From contig NZ_WXVU01000003.1 in NCBI RefSeq assembly GCF_009900745.1, positions 248,001-312,000 on the forward strand: a DNA stretch of 64,000 nucleotides. Direction: 5' to 3'. Both the position numbers and the translations under genes were made by a program. Below, in pieces: positions 34,277 to 43,162 of the stretch. The notes beneath the pieces were generated by a model that ran no database searches, was not told the DNA's origin, and worked only from the letters and a program-made list of their open reading frames with translations. The stretch's first letter is position 1; each line of letters begins with the position of its first letter. The DNA is from Chryseobacterium sp. c4a (GTDB lineage Bacteria; Bacteroidota; Bacteroidia; Flavobacteriales; Weeksellaceae).

Positions 34277-35302
34277 TTATTTAATTAAGAAATTGAATTT
34301 ATCCATATTCTTAAGGGCAATACCAGTTCCACGAACTACCGCTCTCAACGGATCTTCCGCTACAAACACAGGAAGACCTGTCTTTTTGTGAATTCTGTCC
34401 GCAAGACCTCTTAATAAAGCACCTCCTCCAGCAAGATAAATACCAGTTTTATAAATATCAGCAGCCAATTCCGGTGGAGTAAGAGAAAGAGTTTCCATTA
34501 CAGCATCCTCGATTCTGATGATAGATTTGTCTAATGCACGGGCAATTTCTTTATACCCAACCATAATTTCTTTAGGTTTCCCTGTAATAAGGTCTCTACC
34601 TTGTACCGGAATGTCCTCGATATCTACATCAAGATCTTCTACTGCAGAACCTACTTCAATTTTGATTCTTTCAGCTGTTCTTTCACCGATATAAAGATTA
34701 TGGTGAGTTCTCAAGTAATAAGCAATATCGTTGGTAAATACGTCTCCTGCAATTTTCACAGATTTGTCACATACAATACCACCTAAAGCTACTACAGCAA
34801 TTTCAGTAGTACCTCCACCTATATCAATGATCATGTTTCCTTCAGGCTTCTGTACATCAATCCCAACTCCTATAGCAGCTGCCATTGGCTCATAGATCAA
34901 TCTTACTTCTTTTGCGTTTACTTTCTGAGCAGAATCTCTTACCGCTCTTTTTTCAACTTCAGTAATACCAGAAGGAATACAGATTACAATTCTTAATGCA
35001 GGCTGTATGAATTTACCTTTGATTCCAGGAATTTTCTTGATAAATTCCTTAATCATGTGCTCAGAAGCGTGAAAATCTGCAATAACCCCATCTTTCAATG
35101 GACGGATTGTCTTGATATCCTCGTGAGTTTTCCCTTGCATATGCTTAGCCTGTTCACCTACAGCAATGGGTTTACCCGTAGAGCGTTCAATTGCAACAAT
35201 TGACGGTTGATCTATAACAATTTTATTATTATGGATGATAAGGGTATTGGCTGTTCCCAGGTCTATCGCAATTTCTTGCGTAAACATATCAAATAAACTC
35301 AT
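34277..35302 (-). CDS. mreB: Actin-like shape protein MreB
   Basis: 341 residues. Actin-fold nucleotide motifs are intact: IAIDLGTANTLI (phosphate 1), MIIDIGGGTTEIAVVALGG (phosphate 2), and the adenosine motif IYLAGGGALLRGLADRI. It forms membrane filaments that guide wall elongation. It is first in the operon. A -7 box TATCTTTG lies at 35327-35334. Confidence 0.97.
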   Translation of the reverse strand: MSLFDMFTQEIAIDLGTANTLIIHNNKIVIDQPSIVAIERSTGKPIAVGEQAKHMQGKTHEDIKTIRPLKDGVIADFHASEHMIKEFIKKIPGIKGKFIQPALRIVICIPSGITEVEKRAVRDSAQKVNAKEVRLIYEPMAAAIGVGIDVQKPEGNMIIDIGGGTTEIAVVALGGIVCDKSVKIAGDVFTNDIAYYLRTHHNLYIGERTAERIKIEVGSAVEDLDVDIEDIPVQGRDLITGKPKEIMVGYKEIARALDKSIIRIEDAVMETLSLTPPELAADIYKTGIYLAGGGALLRGLADRIHKKTGLPVFVAEDPLRAVVRGTGIALKNMDKFNFLIK

Positions 35303-35326
35303 ATTTTTCTTCTGATTTTAAGTTTA

Positions 35327-35334
35327 CAAAGATA
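35327..35334 (-). promoter_or_regulatory. -7 box (TATCTTTG) of the mre operon
   Basis: Minus-strand TAnnTTTG match, 24 bp before the mreB start. Confidence 0.55.
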
Positions 35335-35670
35335 TAAATTTAACACTACCAAAGAAATTTCCTCACAACTTAATTTGGTTAAAATTTTATTAAAATTTAT
35401 AATTCTTTATTAACTTTCTGTTTAGATAATTACAGACTTTGATTTCAACTAAAATTAATGAAGGAACCTATAAGCTAAAAAGACAAAATTAAGAAAGGGT
35501 AAAAAAGCCCGGAAAACAGAAGAAAACAAGAGACAAATAACTGAATTTTAAAATTATTTCTTCCCGTGATAAAATTCTCTCGGGTGTCAATCATAAACTT
35601 TAAACCCTTCTATAGTTTTTTACGATAATTATCATATATACTATCAGAGGATCATTAATTAAAAAAATCG

Positions 35671-35678
35671 TAAATTTG
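35671..35678 (+). promoter_or_regulatory. -7 box (TAAATTTG) of the hem operon
   Basis: Consensus match ending only 9 bp before ATG 35688, so the transcript would start with a leader of a few bases. Confidence 0.55.
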
Positions 35679-35687
35679 CGACTGCTT

Positions 35688-36962
35688 ATGTTACAGTATT
35701 CCAACATCCACCGAACATCGAATTTTGCCGTGCTTTCTATAAGCTACGAAAAGGCAGATGTAGAAACGAGAGGAAAGTTTGCATTCTTTGATGAAAACAT
35801 CAAAAACTTTGTTTCCCGCGTCCATCAGGAAGATCTTGGGGATGCATTTGTGGTTTCCACATGTAACAGGACTGAGATCTATACCACCTCTTCCAATTAT
35901 CTTTTAGTCGCAGAAGAGTATTGCAAAACCATTGGAGTAAACCTTACGGATTTCCTTCAATTTGCTAATATTTTAACCAAAGAAGAGGCTTTAATACATC
36001 TTTTCAGAGTAGCAGCCGGCCTTGAAAGCCAAATTATTGGAGATTTTGAGATTATCGGACAGATCAAAAAAGCATACAGCCGTTTTAAAAAGGAAAGACA
36101 AAATTCTAATCCATATCTGGAAAGAGCCATTAATGCAGCTATTCAAATTTCCAAAAGGATTAAGAATGAAACCGGAATTTCCAACGGAGCTGCTTCGGTT
36201 TCTTATGCTGCTGTTCACTATATATTAAACAGTCAGAAAAGAATCAATGAAAAGAATATTCTCCTTCTTGGTGTAGGTGAGATCGGACAAAATACGGTTG
36301 AAAATCTTGTAAAACACGTTTATCAGCCGAAAATTAAAATTGCCAACAGAACTCAGGAGAAAGCTGAAAAGATTTCCCAGAAATACAATATTCCTCATGT
36401 TGACTATGCTGATGTTGACAAGGAATTAAAAAACACCGATATTCTTATCGTGGCTACGGGAGCCAAACACCCGATTATCAACCAGTCTCATTTCCCGAAC
36501 GGAAAGCAAACATTAGTGATAGACCTTTCCATTCCTCACAACGTTGAAAAAAATGTTACAGAAAATGAAAATGTAACCTTGATTGATGTTGATGAGCTTT
36601 CAAAACAAATCCAGGAAACGATCCAGCAAAGGGAAAAAGAAATTCCTAAAGCCGAAAAGATCATTAAGGAACTGATGAAAGACTTTATTGAATGGGAGAA
36701 AAAAAGAAAATTAGCACCAAACATTCATCATTTCAAAGCAGTTTTAAAAAACATGGAACGCAATGAAATGCATAACTTTTACAAGAAAAATAAATATATA
36801 GACATCACGGATATGGAACTTTCTGATAAAATGATCCAGAAGATCACCAACCGTTTTGCAAAATATATCATCGATAATCCTTTAAAAGCCGAAGAAATTA
36901 GTAAATTAATGCACGAAATATTAGTTGAACAACCAAACAACGAATTCAATGAAAAGCATTAG
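35688..36962 (+). CDS. hemA: Glutamyl-tRNA reductase
   Basis: 424 residues from ATG 35688. A TTG at 35676 in frame is rejected because it lies in the -7 box. It reduces Glu-tRNA to glutamate-1-semialdehyde, the first committed step of C5 heme synthesis. The catalytic Cys is in STCNRTEIY, and the NADPH Rossmann motif is LGVGEIGQNTVENL. It is first in the hemA-C-D-E operon. Confidence 0.95.
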   Translation: MLQYSNIHRTSNFAVLSISYEKADVETRGKFAFFDENIKNFVSRVHQEDLGDAFVVSTCNRTEIYTTSSNYLLVAEEYCKTIGVNLTDFLQFANILTKEEALIHLFRVAAGLESQIIGDFEIIGQIKKAYSRFKKERQNSNPYLERAINAAIQISKRIKNETGISNGAASVSYAAVHYILNSQKRINEKNILLLGVGEIGQNTVENLVKHVYQPKIKIANRTQEKAEKISQKYNIPHVDYADVDKELKNTDILIVATGAKHPIINQSHFPNGKQTLVIDLSIPHNVEKNVTENENVTLIDVDELSKQIQETIQQREKEIPKAEKIIKELMKDFIEWEKKRKLAPNIHHFKAVLKNMERNEMHNFYKKNKYIDITDMELSDKMIQKITNRFAKYIIDNPLKAEEISKLMHEILVEQPNNEFNEKH

Positions 36963-37857
36963 AATCGGAACAAGAAATTCCGCACTTGCACTTTGGCAGG
37001 CTAGAGAGGTTGCGAGGCACCTTCAGAACAACAATTATTTAACGGAAATCGTTCCTATCGTTTCTTCTGGCGATAAGAACCTTAATCAGCCTTTATATTC
37101 ATTAGGAATCACCGGGGTTTTCACAAGAGACCTTGATGTAGCCTTATTGAATGATGAAATAGATATTGCTGTTCACTCTTTAAAAGATGTCCCTACCCTA
37201 TTACCTCAGAATATTGAGATGATAGCCTATCTGGAAAGAGATTATCCACAAGACATTCTGATCAGAAAAGAATCTGCTAAAAACAAAGAACTTCACGAGC
37301 TGAAATTGGCGACAAGCAGCTTGAGAAGAAGAGCTTTCTGGCTAAGACATTTCCCGAATACTGAGTTTTCAGATATCCGTGGAAACATTCAGACCCGTCT
37401 TCAAAAACTTGAGGATGGAGATTTTGATGCCACTATTTTATCTTTGGCCGGAATCAAAAGAATGAAAATGGAAATTGATTATGAAATGCTTCCGGTAATG
37501 ATTTCCGCCCCATCTCAGGGCGTTATTGCGGTAGCAGGACATTCCGATAAACCGGAGATCAATGAAATCCTGAGACAGATCAACCACAAACCAACTCAGA
37601 TCTGTGTAGAAATGGAACGAAACTTCCTAAGCACTTTAGAAGGAGGATGTACAGCACCTATCGGAGCTTTTGCAGAAATTATTGAGGATCAGATCCGCTT
37701 TACGGCAGCACTTTGTTCTCTTGATGGTAAAAACTGCATTGCTATCGATGAGAACTTCGAATACAACCCGGAAGAAAATTTTGGAGAAAAGTTCGCAAAA
37801 GTGGTACTGGAAAATGGCGGAAAAGAATTAATGGCGGAAATCAAAAGCCAGATCTAA
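36949..37857 (+). CDS. hemC: Porphobilinogen deaminase
   Basis: 302 residues from ATG 36949 (MKSIRIGTRNSALALWQA), overlapping the hemA end by 14 bp. A TTG 24 bp upstream is less likely. It joins four porphobilinogens into hydroxymethylbilane. The dipyrromethane-binding Cys is in LEGGCTAPIGAFA. HSLKDVPT and ATSSLRRRA are also family motifs. Confidence 0.95.
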   Translation: MKSIRIGTRNSALALWQAREVARHLQNNNYLTEIVPIVSSGDKNLNQPLYSLGITGVFTRDLDVALLNDEIDIAVHSLKDVPTLLPQNIEMIAYLERDYPQDILIRKESAKNKELHELKLATSSLRRRAFWLRHFPNTEFSDIRGNIQTRLQKLEDGDFDATILSLAGIKRMKMEIDYEMLPVMISAPSQGVIAVAGHSDKPEINEILRQINHKPTQICVEMERNFLSTLEGGCTAPIGAFAEIIEDQIRFTAALCSLDGKNCIAIDENFEYNPEENFGEKFAKVVLENGGKELMAEIKSQI

Positions 37858-37924
37858 GATTATTGACTTCAATTTTAGATTTCTAATTTCTTTTTAATCC
37901 TTTCTATTTTCTAATCCAACAGAC

Positions 37925-38608
37925 ATGAAAATCTTATTTACCAAAAATATAGACCAAGCAACAATATCCAAAGAATTAGGAGAGGATATTTTGGTTGATT
38001 GTATTGAGGTAATTAAGACAAAGCCTATTCTGATCAGCCCATTTGAACTGAAAAACTACTCCCTGATCTTTACCAGTGTAAATGGTGTAGCTGCATTTTT
38101 TAAAAACAGATTTAAGCCTAATGAGAATTTTACGGCAAAAAACTACAATAAGATCTACTGCGTGGGTGAAAAGACCAAGAAGGCATTGAGGAGACATGGT
38201 TTCGGAACCTTCAAGGTATTGAGGAATGCCGATGCACTGTCAAGATTCATTATCGGAAACTGCCAACATGAGCAATTCCTTCACTTCTGCGGCAACCTAG
38301 CCATCAATGTTCTGGACAAGGAACTTCCCTTGCAAAACATTAAGTATAAAAAAATTACGGTATACAACACAGAGGAAACCAATCCGTTGATACCTGAAAA
38401 ATATCATGCTGCAGTCTTTTTTAGTCCAAGTGGAGTTCGTAGTTTTGCAAAGCAAAATTCCTTAAAGGATATGAAGCTGTTTTCGATTGGAGAAACCACA
38501 TCTGGAGAGTTGAGAAATCATACCCAAGAAAGAATTTTTACTTCTGAAGAAAATACATTGACCTCTATCTTTGAAATGATAAGAAGAGAAATCGGAAGGA
38601 CACTTTAA
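37925..38608 (+). CDS. hemD: Uroporphyrinogen-III synthase
   Basis: 227 residues, the usual size. The family is poorly conserved, but the two-domain HemD pattern is seen (IFTSVNGVAAFF, YCVGEKTKKALRRHGF, AVFFSPSGVRSFAKQN, FSIGETTSGELR). It closes hydroxymethylbilane into uroporphyrinogen III. It lies between hemC and hemE. Confidence 0.9.
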   Translation: MKILFTKNIDQATISKELGEDILVDCIEVIKTKPILISPFELKNYSLIFTSVNGVAAFFKNRFKPNENFTAKNYNKIYCVGEKTKKALRRHGFGTFKVLRNADALSRFIIGNCQHEQFLHFCGNLAINVLDKELPLQNIKYKKITVYNTEETNPLIPEKYHAAVFFSPSGVRSFAKQNSLKDMKLFSIGETTSGELRNHTQERIFTSEENTLTSIFEMIRREIGRTL

Positions 38609-38649
38609 AATATGCATTGCCCGAAAGGTAATATTAGCTTGAATAGATT

Positions 38650-39681
38650 ATGATAAAGAACGACCTATATTTAAAAGCACTTCGCGGAGAAACCGTTGAA
38701 AGACCTCCTGTTTGGATGATGAGACAGGCTGGAAGATATCTGCCGGAATTCATTGCCCTAAGAGACAAATATGATTTCTTCACGAGATGTCAGACACCTG
38801 AGCTTGCTGCTGAGATTACCATTCAGCCTATCCGCAGATTTCCTTTGGATGCTGCGATTTTGTTTTCTGATATCTTGGTGGTTCCACAGGCAATGGGAAT
38901 CGATTTTAAAATGAAAGAATCCGTTGGCCCATGGTTGGATACTCCGATCAGAACAATGGAACAGGTTCAGAATATCGAAACTCCGGATGTGAATGATACT
39001 TTAGGATACGTTTTTGATGCTATTGAATTGACTCTTCAGAAATTAGACAACGACATTCCATTGATCGGTTTTGCCGGTTCTCCATGGACAATTCTTTGTT
39101 ATTGTGTAGAAGGAAAAGGAAGTAAAGCATTTGATATTGCGAAATCTTTCTGCTTCCAACAACCTGAAGCTGCTCATTTATTACTTCAAAAGATCACCGA
39201 TACTACTATCGCTTATTTAAAGAGAAAAGTAGAAAAAGGAGTTTCTGCAGTACAAGTTTTTGACTCTTGGGGCGGAATGCTTTCTCCAACTGATTATCAG
39301 GAATTTTCTTGGCAGTATATCAACCAGATCGTTGAAGCATTAAGCCCACTTACCCACGTGGTAGTGTTCGGAAAAGGATGTTGGTTTGCATTAGAAGATA
39401 TGACCATGTCTAAAGCTTCTGCTCTTGGTGTTGACTGGACTATTAAGCCGGAATTCGCAAGAACATTGACAAACCACACGATGACTCTACAAGGAAACTT
39501 CGACCCTGCAAGGTTACACTCTACTCCTGAAACAATCAAGAAAATGGTAAATGAAATGATTAACCGTTTCGGAAAAGACAGATATATTGCTAATCTTGGA
39601 CACGGAATTCTTCCTAACGTTCCTGTTGAAAATGCTGAAGCATTCATCAAAGCTGTTGTTGATTGGAAACCTAACTTGTAA
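38650..39681 (+). CDS. hemE: Uroporphyrinogen decarboxylase
   Basis: 343 residues, complete. It decarboxylates uroporphyrinogen III to coproporphyrinogen III. Signatures are [15 protein letters not shown] near the N-terminus, [14 protein letters not shown], and [12 protein letters not shown]. It ends the operon and is followed by a terminator. Confidence 0.96.
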   Translation: MIKNDLYLKALRGETVERPPVWMMRQAGRYLPEFIALRDKYDFFTRCQTPELAAEITIQPIRRFPLDAAILFSDILVVPQAMGIDFKMKESVGPWLDTPIRTMEQVQNIETPDVNDTLGYVFDAIELTLQKLDNDIPLIGFAGSPWTILCYCVEGKGSKAFDIAKSFCFQQPEAAHLLLQKITDTTIAYLKRKVEKGVSAVQVFDSWGGMLSPTDYQEFSWQYINQIVEALSPLTHVVVFGKGCWFALEDMTMSKASALGVDWTIKPEFARTLTNHTMTLQGNFDPARLHSTPETIKKMVNEMINRFGKDRYIANLGHGILPNVPVENAEAFIKAVVDWKPNL

Positions 39682-39708
39682 TATACAATTGGCAAACTTA
39701 AAATATAG

Positions 39709-39740
39709 AATCCCTGTCGTTTTTCGGCAGGGATTTTTTG
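39709..39740 (+). terminator. Terminator of the hem operon
   Basis: AATCCCTG (39709-39716) pairs with CAGGGATT (39728-39735), then TTTTTG. Confidence 0.88.
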
Positions 39741-39804
39741 TTTATATACTTTATTATATATAGAATAGATTCTTTTCCTATATACTTTATCAACATTTTA
39801 TCTT

Positions 39805-39812
39805 TATATTTG
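39805..39812 (+). promoter_or_regulatory. -7 box (TATATTTG) of the 40-residue peptide gene
   Basis: TAnnTTTG match 27 bp before the start codon at 39839. Confidence 0.55.
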
Positions 39813-39838
39813 AGTACTAACACATTAAATCATTTAAT

Positions 39839-39961
39839 ATGAAAAAACTAAACAAAGACAAAATGAAAAGTATCATGGCAGGAGGTGAACGTTGCCTGGA
39901 CTGTGAAATTGGTTACCATCAAGTTATTATTAACGGTAGATGCAAATGCATTGAAGATTAA
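39839..39961 (+). CDS. Short GG-leader cysteine-rich peptide
   Basis: 40 residues. The leader MKKLNKDKMKSIMAGG ends in a double glycine, like the peptide at 18165. The predicted core (ERCLDCEIGYHQVIINGR, then CKCIED) has four cysteines. It has its own -7 box and a strong terminator right after the stop, which supports a real gene despite its size. No maturation or export gene adjoins it. Role unknown; bacteriocin-like or signalling peptide are options. Confidence 0.65.
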   Translation: MKKLNKDKMKSIMAGGERCLDCEIGYHQVIINGRCKCIED

Positions 39962-39994
39962 AAAAAGCAGCTGATTCAGCTGCTTTTTTATTCT
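39961..39994. terminator. Bidirectional terminator
   Basis: A-run, then AGCAGCTGA and TCAGCTGCT arms, then T-run. It serves the short peptide gene and the convergent sufS. Confidence 0.88.
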
Positions 39995-39999
39995 ATTTT

Positions 40000-41220
40000 T
40001 TATCCTAACATTCTCTGTGCTTTTTTAACACCTTCCACAAGAAGATCAATCTCTTCAAAGGTATTATAGACTGCGAAACTCGCTCTCACGGTTCCTGCAA
40101 TATTAAAGAATTCCATGATAGGCTGTGTACAGTGGTGTCCGGTTCTTACCGCAATGCCCATTTTATCCAGGATCATTCCTACATCGGAAGAAATCCCTAT
40201 TCCTTCTAAATTAAAGGAAACAACCCCTGTTCTTTTAGCTTTCTCACCATATACTTTCAGACCTTCAATTTCTAAAAGGTGTCTTTGGGCATATTCCAAT
40301 AAAGCATTCTCATGATTTTGAATATTCTCATGTCCTACTCTGTTCATAAAATCAACTGCTGCTCCCAGAGCAATATTCCCCCCTACATTCGGCGTTCCTG
40401 CTTCATATTTAAAAGGAAGGCCAGCATAGGTTGTTCCGTCAAAAGAACATGTTGCAATCATTTCTCCTCCTCCATGAAATGGTGGCAAAGCTTCTAATAT
40501 TTCTCTTTTCCCATATAAGATTCCCGTTCCCATTGGTGCATACATTTTATGTCCGGAGAACACAAAGAAGTCACAATCCAGCTTCTGAACATCAATATTG
40601 AAGTGAGGAGCAGATTGAGCACCATCAATTACAATATATGCGTCTGAATTTTTTCTTGTTTTAGCAATGATCTCTTCGATAGGATTCACAATCCCAAGCG
40701 CATTGGAAACCTGATTTACAGAAACTACTTTAGTTTTTTCACTAAGAAACTGATCAAGATAGTCTAATTGAAGAATACCATTTTCATCAATAGGAATGAC
40801 ACGAAGCTTTGCACCTGTTCTTTCACAAAGCAATTGCCATGGAACAATATTAGAATGGTGTTCCAGATAAGAAATGATGATCTCATCGTCTTTTTTCAAT
40901 TTTTGTGTTAAAATATAAGAGATAAGGTTCAATCCTTCAGTTGTTCCTTTGGTAAAGATCACTTCAAAATCGTGCTCTGCATTAATGAATTTCTGAATCT
41001 TTCTTCTTGAAAGCTCCATTTCTTCCGTTGCAAGTTGGCTTAATGTATGAATTCCTCTATGAACATTTGCATTAAGTTCCGTATAATATGCGTGACAGAC
41101 GTCCAAAACCGAATTTGGCTTTTGAGATGTAGCTGCATTATCAAGATAAACCAACGGCTTACCATTCACTTCTCTGTCCAATATAGAAAACTGGCTTCTT
41201 ATTTCCTGAATGTCAAACAT
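40000..41220 (-). CDS. sufS: Cysteine desulfurase SufS
   Basis: 406 residues, group II (SufS/CsdA) length. It removes sulfur from cysteine for Fe-S cluster assembly. The PLP-binding Lys is K225 in FSGHKMYAPMGTG, and the catalytic Cys is C364 in TGHHCTQP. No other suf gene adjoins it in the window. A -7 box TAAATTTG is at 41263-41270. Confidence 0.94.
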   Translation of the reverse strand: MFDIQEIRSQFSILDREVNGKPLVYLDNAATSQKPNSVLDVCHAYYTELNANVHRGIHTLSQLATEEMELSRRKIQKFINAEHDFEVIFTKGTTEGLNLISYILTQKLKKDDEIIISYLEHHSNIVPWQLLCERTGAKLRVIPIDENGILQLDYLDQFLSEKTKVVSVNQVSNALGIVNPIEEIIAKTRKNSDAYIVIDGAQSAPHFNIDVQKLDCDFFVFSGHKMYAPMGTGILYGKREILEALPPFHGGGEMIATCSFDGTTYAGLPFKYEAGTPNVGGNIALGAAVDFMNRVGHENIQNHENALLEYAQRHLLEIEGLKVYGEKAKRTGVVSFNLEGIGISSDVGMILDKMGIAVRTGHHCTQPIMEFFNIAGTVRASFAVYNTFEEIDLLVEGVKKAQRMLG

Positions 41221-41262
41221 TTATTTATTTTTTAAATTAAGGTGTCCTTATTTAGAACTCTT

Positions 41263-41270
41263 CAAATTTA
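41263..41270 (-). promoter_or_regulatory. -7 box (TAAATTTG) of sufS
   Basis: Minus-strand TAnnTTTG match, 42 bp before the start codon. Confidence 0.5.
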
Positions 41271-41382
41271 CGGCTTTTTTTTCGAAAGGAAGCATCTGGT
41301 TGTAAGCTGATACTTGTCAGTTAATAGAAATATTCAATGATATCAAGTGAGTAAAACTGATAGGCCATAAAAAACAAAAAAA

Positions 41383-41404
41383 ACCTGTCAAAAAATTGAC
41401 AGGT
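41383..41404 (-). terminator. Terminator of the prs-rplY operon
   Basis: Exact 9-bp arms ACCTGTCAA and TTGACAGGT with AAAA loop. On the minus strand a T-rich run follows. Confidence 0.9.
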
Positions 41405-41428
41405 CTTATATCATTAAATAAGCAATAC

Positions 41429-42082
41429 TTATTCTGCAGATTTTTCTTCTGTTGTTGGAACGTCAGGAGATTGAGTAGCAACTTCTTCTGCTTCTTCTTC
41501 ATCTTCATCATCCATTGCAGCAGCACCACCTTTCATTGCATTTCTAGACATCTTAACAGCAACTACTACTGCGTTGTCTGGGTGCATGAAAGAATATCCT
41601 TCAGTTTTGATACCACCGATGTAAAGTTTGTTACCGATTCTTAATGGAGTAACATCTACAACGATTTCGTCAGGTAGGTTAGCAGGAATAGCTTTTACTT
41701 TTAGCTTTCTGAAAGACTGACGTAAAACACCACCAGCTACAACACCTTTAGAACGTCCTGTAATTCTTACTGGAACTTCCATAACCACTGGCTTGTCGTC
41801 AGATAATTGATAGAAGTCAATGTGAAGAATTCTGTCAGTAATTGGGTGGAACTGAATATCTTGAAGAACTGCTGGAATTATTTTTCCGTCAACTTCAATA
41901 GATACCGTGTGTGCTTCAGGAGTGTATACTAATCCTTTGAAAGCTTTCTCTTCAGCAGAGAAGTTTAAAGGCGCTTCACCTCCATAAACAACACAAGGAA
42001 CTAATTCAGCATCACGTAAAGCTTTTGTAGACTTTTTGCCCACGCTTTCTCTTTTTGTACCTTGAATTGTAATAGATTTCAT
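41429..42082 (-). CDS. rplY: 50S ribosomal protein L25 (CTC form)
   Basis: 217 residues, the long two-domain CTC form: an L25 5S-rRNA-binding domain (about 1-95) and the beta-rich TL5/CTC domain (about 96-185), then an acidic, Ala/Glu/Asp-rich tail ([13 protein letters not shown]). It lies 56 bp after prs on the same strand, an arrangement frequent in bacteria. Confidence 0.94.
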   Translation of the reverse strand: MKSITIQGTKRESVGKKSTKALRDAELVPCVVYGGEAPLNFSAEEKAFKGLVYTPEAHTVSIEVDGKIIPAVLQDIQFHPITDRILHIDFYQLSDDKPVVMEVPVRITGRSKGVVAGGVLRQSFRKLKVKAIPANLPDEIVVDVTPLRIGNKLYIGGIKTEGYSFMHPDNAVVVAVKMSRNAMKGGAAAMDDEDEEEAEEVATQSPDVPTTEEKSAE

Positions 42083-42138
42083 TTATAAAAAATTTAAAAA
42101 ATTGTTCTTATTTAAATTTGCAAACTACTTAAAATCAA

Positions 42139-43077
42139 TTAAATAACAAATTTGCTACTGATTGATTTGTGCTCATGAACCATCGTCATAACGTCCGCAA
42201 ATAATGGGGCGCAAGATAGCACTTTTATTTTAGATGACAAATTATTTTTAACAGGAATTGAGTCAGTTACAATAACTTCCAAGATTTTTGAGTTCTCAAT
42301 ATTCTCGTAAGCCTTTCCTGAAAGCACTCCGTGAGTTGCCATAGCTCTTACTGTTTTTGCTCCTTTCTCAATTAGAATATCTGCAGCTTTACAAAGCGTT
42401 CCTGCAGTATCGATCATATCATCAATAAGAATTACATTCTTACCGGTAACATCTCCAATAAGGAACATTTCTTCTACAACGTTAGCTTTCTTTCTTTCCT
42501 TGTAAGCAATTACTACTTCTGCCCCTAAGTGACCTGCATAGTTTTTTGCTCTTTTTGCACCTCCCATATCCGGAGAAGCAATAGTAAGGTTGTCAAGATT
42601 TAAAGATTTAATGTAATCAACGAAGATCGTAGAAGCATAAAGGTGATCTACCGGAATTTCGAAGAACCCTTGAATCTGATCTGCGTGAAGATCCATTGTC
42701 ATAATTCTTGTTGCCCCTGCTGCAGTAAGAAGGTTAGCAACTAACTTAGCACCGATCGGCGCTCTTGGTTTGTCTTTTCTGTCCTGTCTAGCAAGTCCGA
42801 AGTAAGGAATTACAACGGTAATGCTCTTTGCAGAAGCTCTTTTTGCTGCATCAATCATTAGAAGAAGCTCTAAAAGATTGTCTGCAGGAGGGAATGTAGA
42901 TCCGATTAGGAAAACTCTTCCTCCTCTTACAGATTCGTCCAAAACAGGCTCAAATTCCCCGTCGCTGAACTCCTGAAAGTTGATTTTCCCTAATTCTTTC
43001 CCATAACTCTGGGCAATTTTCTCTGCCAAGTCCCTGCTGGTTCTTGTACAAAATAGATAACTTAACTGATCGGCCAT
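42139..43077 (-). CDS. prs: Ribose-phosphate pyrophosphokinase
   Basis: 312 residues. It makes PRPP from ribose-5-phosphate and ATP. Signatures: TMDLHADQIQGFFEIPVDHL (ATP/Mg region) and the PRPP-binding NVILIDDMIDTAGTLCKAA. A -7 box TAAATTTG at 43100-43107 lies just upstream. It is first in the prs-rplY operon. Confidence 0.96.
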   Translation of the reverse strand: MADQLSYLFCTRTSRDLAEKIAQSYGKELGKINFQEFSDGEFEPVLDESVRGGRVFLIGSTFPPADNLLELLLMIDAAKRASAKSITVVIPYFGLARQDRKDKPRAPIGAKLVANLLTAAGATRIMTMDLHADQIQGFFEIPVDHLYASTIFVDYIKSLNLDNLTIASPDMGGAKRAKNYAGHLGAEVVIAYKERKKANVVEEMFLIGDVTGKNVILIDDMIDTAGTLCKAADILIEKGAKTVRAMATHGVLSGKAYENIENSKILEVIVTDSIPVKNNLSSKIKVLSCAPLFADVMTMVHEHKSISSKFVI

Positions 43078-43099
43078 TTTAACTTTTTAAAAGATTTTG

Positions 43100-43107
43100 C
43101 AAATTTA
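43100..43107 (-). promoter_or_regulatory. -7 box (TAAATTTG) of prs-rplY
   Basis: Minus-strand TAnnTTTG match, 22 bp before the prs start. Confidence 0.55.
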
Positions 43108-43112
43108 AAAAA

Positions 43113-43139
43113 AAACCACAAGATTTACTCCTGTGGTTT
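43113..43139 (-). terminator. Terminator after the GDSL-like lipoprotein gene
   Basis: AAACCACA and TGTGGTTT arms. On the minus strand a long T-run follows (complement of the A-run at 43107-43115). Confidence 0.8.
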
Positions 43140-43162
43140 CTAAGTTTTTATTTAATCAATAA

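Larger units (their letters stand above)
35303..35687. other. 385-bp divergent promoter region (mreB / hemA)
   Basis: Holds TATCTTTG for mreB (35327-35334, minus) and TAAATTTG for hemA (35671-35678, plus). The AT-rich middle shows no gene or clear hairpin. Confidence 0.6.
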
